Part shown: positions 24,950 through 32,714 of the stretch, one piece after another
How the letters are laid out: every line of letters starts with the position of its first letter
Numbering within the stretch: position 1 is the first letter of the stretch
From: Acidobacteria bacterium Ga0074141
Lineage (GTDB): Bacteria > Acidobacteriota > Blastocatellia > Pyrinomonadales > Pyrinomonadaceae
Length of the DNA: 64,000 nt
Assembly: GCA_001464665.1 (NCBI GenBank)
Contig: LNDP01000023.1
Span: 284,157-348,156, forward strand
Direction of reading: 5' to 3'
Position numbers and translations under genes: made by a program
The notes under the pieces: model-generated
What the model was told of the DNA's origin: nothing
Seen by the model: only the letters and a program-made list of their open reading frames with translations
Databases searched by the model: none

Positions 24950-25430
24950 AACTTCGCAACTCTGCAACTCTGTAACTCTGCAACTCACAACTATCCATAT
25001 CATCCATATCTTCCATATCTCACGGATCGCCATTCACATGTGGGCGGAGAGTGGTGACAATGGAGGGCAGCGACCAATTGCGAATGGATAATGGAAAGTG
25101 GACAACGGAAAATGATCAAAAGAAAGGCTTTGCGGTGCCTTTGCAGCTTTGCGGCTTTCCGGGGAAGCGGATCTTAATGCAAAGCCCGCCGCGAGCGCAC
25201 AAGCCGTTTGGCCAAAGTCAAATATTTGCAGCGATCAGCTTTTAGCTGTTAGCTGTTAGCTGTTAGCCATTGATCGAAAAGCAATGACGACGAACCAAAG
25301 ACCAAAAACCAAAGACCAAAGACCAAAGACTCAAGCCCGCCCGCGTGTCCCAAACGTTCCAGATGTTTCACGTGTTTCAGTTGTTTCATCTGTTTCACTT
25401 TGTTTCATCTGTTTCACTTTGTTTCAGAAA
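24950..25430. repeat. Succession of unrelated degenerate tandem repeats
   Basis: Several short repeat families follow one another. They are (G)CAACTCT(G) near 24956-24986, (A)TCCATATC near 24993-25021, TTAGCTG(T) at about 25242-25268, ACCAAAG(A) at about 25292-25328, and a TGTTTCA(NN) family at about 25364-25426. Each unit is 7-11 bases with occasional substitutions. None is spaced like a CRISPR array. Confidence 0.7.
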
Positions 25431-25526
25431 CATAAGGCCTTTTTAAAAAATGAAACGCTCGGGACGTGGAAAAGCGAGGGCTCAGGGTTTGGCACAGCGG
25501 TTGTTATTATGTTTGCGGGGGAAATT

Positions 25527-26105
25527 ATGTTGAACAAGCTGATATTGATCGTTGCGTTGACGGCCGTTGCCGGGGCGGCGGGTGTGGTTGCACAGAACCG
25601 GCAGGTGCTGGCCGAGGCTGAAAGGGTGACGCAGGACCGGTTCACGGTCGCGGTCCGAACGCGGAAAGGTGCGAATGTTTACGCCGTCCGCCAGCCGAAT
25701 GCCCGGATGCTGGCCGCGATAGACAAGGGACTTGACGACCTCTTCGCCGTTGCCCGGAAGAACGGCTATAGCCGGCGCCTCAGCCACCGCGATTACTCGG
25801 TCTTTATCGGAAAAGCCGACCGCGTTCGCGACGCGGCGGGCAAGTATTCGCCGGACATCGCCGTCGGTGCGGCCCAGTATGCCGGCACGGATTACGACCA
25901 GGGCGGCTTCATCTACGCGGCCGGAATGGTCATCGCTTTCAACCCGATGGCGTTCGTTATCGCCGAGCACGAACGCGACTACGCAAGGGTCTCTGACCTG
26001 GTCCGGTTCGAGGGCGAGCACCTCGTGCTTTTCCACAACGACCGCCGCCGTTATCAGCAGACCGCCGACCACAGCCAGGGCGGCGGCCACCCGATCTTGC
26101 AATGA
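25527..26105 (+). CDS. Secreted hypothetical protein
   Basis: This is a 192-residue protein with a signal peptide (MLNKLILIVALTAVAGAAGVVAQ) and no recognised domain. The mature part is basic and soluble: ERVTQDRFTVAVRTRKGANVYAVRQPN, then YSVFIGKADRVRDAAGKYSPDIAVGAAQYAGTDYDQGGFIYAAGM. The C-terminal DHSQGGGHPILQ contains two His residues. I chose the ATG at 25527, because it follows a GGGGGA ribosome-binding site and gives a clean signal peptide; a longer frame from 25284 runs through the repeat region and is unlikely. A hairpin at 26150-26169 (GGGCCGC/GCGGCCC) downstream may help terminate it. Confidence 0.7.
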   Translation: MLNKLILIVALTAVAGAAGVVAQNRQVLAEAERVTQDRFTVAVRTRKGANVYAVRQPNARMLAAIDKGLDDLFAVARKNGYSRRLSHRDYSVFIGKADRVRDAAGKYSPDIAVGAAQYAGTDYDQGGFIYAAGMVIAFNPMAFVIAEHERDYARVSDLVRFEGEHLVLFHNDRRRYQQTADHSQGGGHPILQ

Positions 26106-26124
26106 GCCAGCGACTGATTTCGTA

Positions 26125-26242
26125 TAGGATGCAACCGAAAATGTCGAAAGGGCCGCTCGGCTGCGGCCCCTCGGTAAGATGGAAGCCCCGTGATTTGGAG
26201 CTTTATTTCCCGGCAACTCGCTGGCACACGCGTTGCATCCTA
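26125..26242. repeat. 11-bp inverted repeat flanking the sigma-54 site
   Basis: TAGGATGCAAC at 26125-26135 and GTTGCATCCTA at 26232-26242 are perfect inverted repeats enclosing 96 bases. The right arm overlaps the -12 element of the sigma-54-type promoter at 26222-26237. Confidence 0.5.
26222..26237 (+). promoter_or_regulatory. Sigma-54-type promoter (-24/-12)
   Basis: TGGCAC, five bases, then TTGCA (26222-26237) matches the sigma-54 consensus TGGCAC-N5-TTGCW exactly, including a purine after the first element. Transcription would start about 12 bases after the TTGCA, near 26249. No protein gene lies downstream on this strand; instead an intrinsic terminator follows at 26291. Confidence 0.7.
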
Positions 26243-26248
26243 GAAAGC

Positions 26249-26333
26249 GAAAACTTGGTGGAGCGGTTTATCCGCAAAGCCAGTCAAGAGAAGTCCGGTG
26301 TGAAGGGGAGAGCGCACCGGGCTTTTCTATTTT
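26249..26333 (+). ncRNA. Candidate sigma-54-dependent small RNA
   Basis: This is the stretch between the sigma-54-type promoter (26222-26237) and the end of a terminator. It would give an RNA of about 80 nucleotides. It contains a small GCGG/CCGC hairpin (GCGGTTTATCCGC) and then the terminator stem. No ORF with a plausible start and length is contained. It ends at the 3' end of the amidohydrolase gene on the other strand (stop at 26327), so an antisense effect is possible. This is an inference from signals alone. Confidence 0.45.
26291..26333 (+). terminator. Intrinsic terminator
   Basis: A 12-bp stem (AAGTCCGGTGTG at 26291-26302 with CGCACCGGGCTT at 26313-26324, all pairs allowed with two G-U pairs) is followed by TTCTATTTT. 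Strand + fits best. On the minus strand it lies just past the amidohydrolase stop and may also serve there. Confidence 0.75.
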
Positions 26334-27853
26334 GTGGCTGCATTTCGCCTTGCGGCGGTCACAATTTCGCGGACCTCGGCGGCAAGCGTCGGAGCGTGAT
26401 ACGGAATGCCGTCCATGATCGTCCATTCGATGCCGCCGGTCTTCACCGCATTGCCATCGCGGATCTCCTCGACCCCAAGCGGCGAGAGCACCTTGAAATT
26501 CTCAAGCGGATTGCCATTGACAACGATCAGGTCGGCCTTGAAGCCGACGCGGATGCGGCCGAGTTCGCTCTCTTTTCCAAGTATCTTGGCGCCGTTGCTC
26601 GTCGCGTGCTTGACGACCGTCAGCGGATGAAAGCCCGCTTCCTGATGCAGCTCAAGCTCGCGGATCAGCCCAAAGCCGTAAACCTGATAGATGAAGCCCG
26701 CATCTTCACCCGTGCCGATCGTCCCACCGCGATTGCCGAACTCAAGCAAAGCATTCATCCAGATGCGGTAGTTCTCTTTCCAATATGTTTCATCGGTCGT
26801 CGACCAGCCGATGAAATACGAACCGTGATTCGCCGGATTGGGCCGGAAGAAATCTTCGAGTACCGGATGGAGATACTCCGCAAACGCCGGGTTGGTCTGG
26901 GCACGCTGAAGGTCACGCGAGGCTTCGTAGATGACGAGCGTCGGGTTCCATGCGACGCCCGCCTCGATCATCCCGTCGAGCACCTTCATCAGCCGCTCGC
27001 GGTCGGCCTCGCGCCAGAGCCTTCCGGCGTAGCGAAAGCGGTCAACTTCGTCGTTGTAGTTATAATCCGGCGGGAAATTCTGCCGACCGCCGATGATCGC
27101 CGCGTCCGGAATACCGTACCAGTGCTCGATGGTCGTCGTGCCAAACTTAATGTCGTCGAGGGCGTTCGTCTCCTCGACGCCGGTGTGGTGCATCACCCGC
27201 ATTCCCTGCTTCTTCGCTTCGTCCATCATCGCCGCCATCAGGTCGCGGTCGATGGTGTAAAGCTTGATGCCGTCGTAACCGGCGGCCTTCAGGTCGCGGA
27301 CCCGCTGCCGTGCTTGCTCGGGCGTGTTGATGTTCGGCGCCGGAAATCCGCCGTAGGGAAATATCCGCGGCCCGACGAGAGTACCGGCATTGATGCGTCG
27401 ACTGTATTCGAGTATCTTCGGATTCGCCCAGGCGTCGCGAACGGTCGTAATGCCGCAGGCGAGCCAGAGCTTGGTCACATATTCGACCGGCATCGGCACG
27501 CCGCCGCGTTCGTCCTGTGTGTGGCCGTGGAGATTTACCAGGCCCGGGAGCACATATTTGCCCGCTGCGTCGATCTCAATGTCGCCCTTGGCCGGCCGCC
27601 TCGCTCGTCCTTCCTTTGCCGCAACGGGATCAAACGCGGCGATCTGCGCGATGCGGTCGTTCTCAACCACGATGTCATACGGCCCGGCCGCCGGCTTCCC
27701 GCTGCCATCCACCATCAATGCCCCGCGAATGACCAATCGCTTAACCCGCTTCCCGGAAACACTCGGCGAAGCGTCCTGCGGAAATGCACTTACAACGAAC
27801 ACCGATACCGCAGCGAGCCACAAACTCGCCGCCTTAAAAGCCGCTTTTCTCAT
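26327..27853 (-). CDS. Exported amidohydrolase-family protein
   Basis: This is a 508-residue member of the amidohydrolase superfamily with an N-terminal signal peptide (MRKAAFKAASLWLAAVSVFVVSAFPQ), so it acts outside the cytoplasm. The metal-binding H-x-H is in LPGLVNLHGHTQDE; later His residues lie in MRVMHHTGVEE and TTIEHWYG, and the last metal Asp region in GTGEDAGFIYQ. The tail AKILGKESELGRIRVGFKADLIVVNGNPLE is typical of imidazolonepropionase- or prolidase-like members. The substrate is not predictable, though many exported Acidobacteriota members are annotated as peptide- or hydantoin-cleaving enzymes. It is divergent from mdh. Confidence 0.88.
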   Translation of the reverse strand: MRKAAFKAASLWLAAVSVFVVSAFPQDASPSVSGKRVKRLVIRGALMVDGSGKPAAGPYDIVVENDRIAQIAAFDPVAAKEGRARRPAKGDIEIDAAGKYVLPGLVNLHGHTQDERGGVPMPVEYVTKLWLACGITTVRDAWANPKILEYSRRINAGTLVGPRIFPYGGFPAPNINTPEQARQRVRDLKAAGYDGIKLYTIDRDLMAAMMDEAKKQGMRVMHHTGVEETNALDDIKFGTTTIEHWYGIPDAAIIGGRQNFPPDYNYNDEVDRFRYAGRLWREADRERLMKVLDGMIEAGVAWNPTLVIYEASRDLQRAQTNPAFAEYLHPVLEDFFRPNPANHGSYFIGWSTTDETYWKENYRIWMNALLEFGNRGGTIGTGEDAGFIYQVYGFGLIRELELHQEAGFHPLTVVKHATSNGAKILGKESELGRIRVGFKADLIVVNGNPLENFKVLSPLGVEEIRDGNAVKTGGIEWTIMDGIPYHAPTLAAEVREIVTAARRNAATK

Positions 27854-27949
27854 AATCTTTCTCTAACACGTTTGCGGGATGTTTTCTCACATCATAGAAT
27901 AGTTCCTTTAACAAAACACGCTTATAAATCAACTATTTGGAGAAACTAA

Positions 27950-28885
<936 letters not shown>

Positions 28886-28911
28886 TCCGAACCTCAAACT
28901 GCTTTTTTCTA

Positions 28912-28937
28912 AAGGACGCCTTCGGGCGTTCTTTTTT
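28912..28937 (+). terminator. Intrinsic terminator of mdh
   Basis: Stem AAGGACGCC / GGCGTTCTT with a stable TTCG tetraloop (one G-U pair), followed by seven T. It starts 27 bases after the mdh stop. Confidence 0.9.
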
Positions 28938-29028
28938 TCGGTCAACTTGACCGAGCGGTTCATTCAACCTGCCCGAGCAATTTACGTCATCCGCACCCAT
29001 CTCTCACGCTAACTCCCTCTATTTCTTC

Positions 29029-29055
29029 ACTTAGCTAAGTGGCACGTCCCTTGTA
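29029..29055 (+). promoter_or_regulatory. Sigma-54-type promoter of the subtilase gene
   Basis: TGGCACG, four bases, TTGTA at 29040-29055 matches the -24/-12 consensus (TGGCAC-N5-TTGCW) with one deviation (T for C). It overlaps the end of a 12-base palindrome ACTTAGCTAAGT at 29029-29040, a possible binding site. The expected transcription start is near 29067, about 53 bases before the protease ATG. Confidence 0.65.
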
Positions 29056-29119
29056 TTTAGAAACGGCGGCAGAAATGCCGCTCTTCCCACGATTCTTAGG
29101 ATCGCAGGAGCAAACAGAA

Positions 29120-31639
29120 ATGATTATCGAGAGCCTAAAAAAAGGAACGTTCAGAGCAGCCGTCGGGGCATTTGCCCTCGCCTCGCTGCTTTTCTCGAAC
29201 GTCCTAATGATCACCGCCGCACCCGCGGCCGGAAACGCCGAACGAAATTTGACCGGTGCCGAATTTACCGTTGACCTTACGCAGCTTGGCCGTCAAGGAA
29301 GCCTGCGGGAGGACCTAAGCTTTGATCGTGAGGCTCTTGACCTCATCAATGCGTTAGTTGGTAAGTCCGGCCGTCAGCTTCTTCTCATCGACGAATTCAA
29401 CAGCGCTCAGCGTCCCGTTGTTGAACAGCTCGCGATTCGCATAGCCAAGGGCAGCGTACCGGCATCGCTTCAGGGCAAGGCGGTCGTTGTTCTTGACGAC
29501 GCGAATCTCTTCTCGAACGCCCGCTCGCAGGCTGACCTCGCACATCGGCTCACCACCGTTATAGAGGACGCCGCCGCACAGGAAGGCGAAGTCATTCTTT
29601 TCATCAACAATATCAAGGGGTTTGTTCAGGAATCATCGCTCAGGTCCGTGCTTTGGGAAGCTATTACCGAAGGTGACGTCCGGCTCATCGCCGGTGCCTC
29701 TGCTTCGGTTTACGGTGAACTCATCGCCGCCCACCCGGAACTCAGCGAAGTATTTGACGTGATCGAGATCGCCTCGATCAGCGGAGCAAACGCAGCCGAT
29801 GCCTCGGCCGCTTCGCCTAATGAATACCGCGGCGACAACGTCTCGGCCGACCTCCGCGACATGATCGCCTCGCAGCCCGCCAACAAGCGGATCAACGCGA
29901 TCATGCAGGCGAGGGATGCCAATTCACCCGTTCTTCGCGAGACGTTCGACCGGCACGGGATCCTCGTTCACGACCGCATCGGAATTTCGGACACGCTCGT
30001 CGTCGAGCTTCCGATAGGTTCGCTCGAAGAGCTTTCGCGAAGCGGACTCATTAACTACATTTCGCCGGATCGCAAGACCGCACGCACCGGCCACGTTGAA
30101 GATACGATCGGCGCGACCGGCAGCCGGCTTCAGCAGGTCGGCGGCCAATCGATGAACCTGACGGGTAGTGGCGTTGGCATTGCTGTTGTCGACTCGGGCA
30201 TTTACGCCGGACACGCCGGCTGGCTCAACAGCAATGGCCAGTCGCGAATCAAGGCGAATGTCGATTTCACCGGTGACGGCACGGGCGATGCCTACGGCCA
30301 CGGATCTCACGTCGCCGGACTTGCCGCGGGCAATTCGGCAAAGAACAATGGTGCGTATCGCGGCGTAGCTCCCGACGCGAACATCATCAGCGTAAAGGTA
30401 CTTAACAATAGCGGCATCGGCCAGACCTCGTGGCTTCTGAATGGACTCAACTGGATACTTCAGAACCGAACGCAGCACAACATCCGAGTCGTCAACCTTA
30501 GCCTCGGCACGGTTGCCGTTGACACCTACACCAACGATCCGATCGGGCTCAAGGTAAAGGAACTCGCGAATCACGGCATCGTCGTCGTAGCTGCAGCCGG
30601 TAATCTCGGCCGTGCTCCTGTCGGCGGAAAGCTTTATGGCACGATCCACTCGCCGGGCAACAGCCCGTGGGTCATCACCGTCGGGGCCAGCAACAGCTAC
30701 GGCACGGTCAGCCGCTCGGACGACCGTATTACGTCCTACAGCTCACGTGGCCCGACCCGCAGCTTCTACACAAATTCACTCGGCCAACGCGTTTTCGATA
30801 ACGTGATGAAGCCGGACCTCGTTGCCCCGGGCAACCAGTTGATCTCGTATCGGGCACCGAATAACCTGCGCTCCGCCTCAGCCCCTGAACTCAATGTTCC
30901 GCTTGCTTCGGGTGAGACTGCCGCAGACGCTCTGATGTACCAGAGCGGGACTTCGATGTCCGCCCCCATCGTCGCCGGTGCGGCAGCATTGCTGCTCCAG
31001 GCGAACCCGAACCTGACGCCCGGAATGGTTCGGATGATCCTGCAATATACCGCTCAGCCGCTTGCCGGTGCGGATATGTTTGAGCAAGGCGCCGGACAGC
31101 TTAACCTGGAAGGTGCGTTGCGGCTCGTCGGCGGGTTCCGGTCCGACCTTGCCTATGATTCGGGAGTCGGCCGTGCTTCTTGGGTAATGATTTCCGGATG
31201 GTCGATGCCTTCGACATCTTCGACCATCGGCGGAAACAGCTTCCCGTGGTCGCAGATGGTAACAACCAATTACGCCTTCTTAACTGGGTCGAATCTGGTT
31301 TCGCGATTCCAGACCGTCTATCGTCCGGTTTACATGGCGGACAGTGGTATCGCAAGCTCGCTTGGGCTGCTAAGTCTTAACACAACGTCATTCTACTCAG
31401 GCGGCCTCACGCTCAATACGAACGTGATGACCAGCAACGGCGGAGCCTCGGGTTCAGGAACGGTCCTGATGCCTTCCGGAGTGCTCGTCGGTGACGGGGT
31501 GCTGGTCGGCGACGGTGTTCTCATCGGCGATGGCGTTTTGATCGGCGATGGTGTCCTCATCGGAGATGGTGTTCTTATCGGAGACGGTGTGCTTATCGGC
31601 GACCGCACTCCCAGGATGGAGCCTGAGTCCACCTTTTAA
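29120..31639 (+). CDS. S8-family subtilisin-like protease with C-terminal hexapeptide repeats
   Basis: This is an exported serine protease of 839 residues. It has a signal peptide (MIIESLKKGTFRAAVGAFALASLLFSNVLMITAAPAAG), a long propeptide-like region, then the subtilase domain with catalytic D358 (AVVDSGIYAG), H394 (YGHGSHVAGLAAG) and S612 (SGTSMSAPIVAGAAA). The oxyanion Asn lies in AAAGNLGRAP. The C-terminal end has seven copies of VL(V/I)GDG (about residues 788-828), then a short tail. I chose the ATG at 29120, preceded by an AGGAG-like site; a GTG-started frame from 29039 would add a non-signal N-terminus. The gene sits behind a sigma-54-type promoter and is followed by a GNAT gene. Confidence 0.93.
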   Translation: MIIESLKKGTFRAAVGAFALASLLFSNVLMITAAPAAGNAERNLTGAEFTVDLTQLGRQGSLREDLSFDREALDLINALVGKSGRQLLLIDEFNSAQRPVVEQLAIRIAKGSVPASLQGKAVVVLDDANLFSNARSQADLAHRLTTVIEDAAAQEGEVILFINNIKGFVQESSLRSVLWEAITEGDVRLIAGASASVYGELIAAHPELSEVFDVIEIASISGANAADASAASPNEYRGDNVSADLRDMIASQPANKRINAIMQARDANSPVLRETFDRHGILVHDRIGISDTLVVELPIGSLEELSRSGLINYISPDRKTARTGHVEDTIGATGSRLQQVGGQSMNLTGSGVGIAVVDSGIYAGHAGWLNSNGQSRIKANVDFTGDGTGDAYGHGSHVAGLAAGNSAKNNGAYRGVAPDANIISVKVLNNSGIGQTSWLLNGLNWILQNRTQHNIRVVNLSLGTVAVDTYTNDPIGLKVKELANHGIVVVAAAGNLGRAPVGGKLYGTIHSPGNSPWVITVGASNSYGTVSRSDDRITSYSSRGPTRSFYTNSLGQRVFDNVMKPDLVAPGNQLISYRAPNNLRSASAPELNVPLASGETAADALMYQSGTSMSAPIVAGAAALLLQANPNLTPGMVRMILQYTAQPLAGADMFEQGAGQLNLEGALRLVGGFRSDLAYDSGVGRASWVMISGWSMPSTSSTIGGNSFPWSQMVTTNYAFLTGSNLVSRFQTVYRPVYMADSGIASSLGLLSLNTTSFYSGGLTLNTNVMTSNGGASGSGTVLMPSGVLVGDGVLVGDGVLIGDGVLIGDGVLIGDGVLIGDGVLIGDRTPRMEPESTF
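31481..31603 (+). repeat. 18-bp tandem repeat encoding VL(I/V)GDG
   Basis: Seven near-identical copies of an 18-base unit (the last partial) encode the hexapeptide VL(V/I)GDG at the protease C-terminus. Substitutions fall mostly at third codon positions, showing selection on the protein. Slippage would change the copy number in frame. Confidence 0.9.
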
Positions 31640-31683
31640 GATCACCAGATACCGAAAAATCCTATAGGAGGAGGATCACCAAA

Positions 31684-32592
31684 ATGCTAAACGTGCATAT
31701 TGCTACAACGCCTGAAATGTATCTGGACATTGAACCGGCCTCGGCTAGCATTGCCTACGATCTAACAAGACTTCGAACACTGAACGCAGAGGATCTCCAT
31801 GCGGTCACTGAGTTCCTCGGAATGAGGCCGGTCCACACGGTCGTGATGAGCAGCTTTATCGCTGACAACGGCATCGAGAGCGAACTAAACCGCGGCATCT
31901 TCTACGGCTATTTTGACGAGAAGTGTGAACTTGAAGGCGTTGCCCTGATCGGCCACTCGACGCTTATCGAGTCGCGTTCGGACCGCTCGCTGCGAGCCTT
32001 TGCACTAAAGGCCCGCGAATCGAGGATTCCGATCAACCTTATAATGTCGGACGACGACGTCGCCGCGCGGTTCTTTGAACTTTACGCCATTGGGCAGATG
32101 ACGCCGCGGCTCAGATGCACCGAACTTCTGTTCCAGACGGATTTTCCGTTCCCGGTTCAGAAGTGCGAATGGCAGGTCCGCGAAGCTCGCCCCGAAGAAC
32201 TCGACCAAGTAGCCAGAGCACAGGCCGAGGTTGCATTTATCGAGTCCGGAACTGACCCTCTGAGCCGCGACCGCGAGGGATTCCTGAAACGCTGTGCCCG
32301 ACGTATCGAGCAAAATCGGGTCTTCGTTGTATTTGAAGGCGATCAGCTAGTCTTCAAGGCAGACATCATCGCCGAGGCATCTGACGTTATCTACCTTGAG
32401 GGCGTTTATGTTGCCCCGAACCTCCGCGGACGCGGCATCGGTTCGGTCTGCCTTGCTGAGGTATGCCGCCGCCTTCTCGGAAGGGCAATGTATGTTTGCT
32501 TGCTGAGCAACGTCGAGGCCATTCACGCTCACAAGAGCTTTGCCAAGGCGGGGCTCCGAAACACGGGAAAATGCACCACTCTTTTCCTGTAA
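31684..32592 (+). CDS. GNAT-family acetyltransferase
   Basis: This is a 302-residue protein. The C-terminal part (about 160-302) is a GNAT acetyl-CoA-binding domain, with motif A in YLEGVYVAPNLRGRGIGSVCLAEVCRRLL. The N-terminal part is unusual and may be a degenerate second domain. The start has a very strong ribosome-binding site (AGGAGGAGG) about ten bases before the ATG. It lies 44 bases after the protease gene and is probably in the same sigma-54-controlled unit. The substrate is unknown. Confidence 0.85.
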   Translation: MLNVHIATTPEMYLDIEPASASIAYDLTRLRTLNAEDLHAVTEFLGMRPVHTVVMSSFIADNGIESELNRGIFYGYFDEKCELEGVALIGHSTLIESRSDRSLRAFALKARESRIPINLIMSDDDVAARFFELYAIGQMTPRLRCTELLFQTDFPFPVQKCEWQVREARPEELDQVARAQAEVAFIESGTDPLSRDREGFLKRCARRIEQNRVFVVFEGDQLVFKADIIAEASDVIYLEGVYVAPNLRGRGIGSVCLAEVCRRLLGRAMYVCLLSNVEAIHAHKSFAKAGLRNTGKCTTLFL

Positions 32593-32714
32593 AAACTTGT
32601 TTACTTTTAGCTTAAAAGGGTTTATTCTCATCAATGGGTTTGGCCCTTTCCAACCTTCCTCCCTCGAAAATCGATCTCTTCCGCCCCCCCCCATGCGAAG
32701 CACGTGACTAGAAT

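Larger units (their letters stand above)
24302..25526. other. Gene-free 1.2-kb stretch rich in palindromes and short repeats
   Basis: I see no credible gene here: reading frames are short and low-complexity. It contains a structured element with terminal inverted repeats (24359-24505), a duplicated CACAGA-type inverted repeat (24511-24591 and 24760-24835), hairpins at 24705-24724 (CCCACATC/GATGTGGG) and 24899-24919 (CCCCTCCT/AGGAGGGG), and several families of degenerate tandem repeats from about 24950 to 25430. The last about 90 bases lead into the next gene with a GGGG-rich ribosome-binding site. Confidence 0.7.

Noticed and set aside
24950-25430. CRISPR-like repeats
   Set aside because: The units are 7-11 bases and adjacent, with no spacers of uniform length and no cas genes nearby.
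25284-25526. An 81-residue N-terminal extension of the secreted protein at 25527
   Set aside because: It would translate the tandem-repeat region, and the protein has a normal signal peptide and ribosome-binding site at 25527.
26265-26290. Possible c-di-GMP (GEMM) riboswitch because of GCAAAGCC
   Set aside because: The rest of the GEMM core (GGGCAAACC strand and its partner) is absent, and no gene lies downstream on that strand.
26102-27949. A 615-codon open frame on the plus strand
   Set aside because: It is the shadow of the exported amidohydrolase (minus strand), which has full metal-binding motifs and a signal peptide. The plus-strand translation is rich in His/Arg and matches no family.
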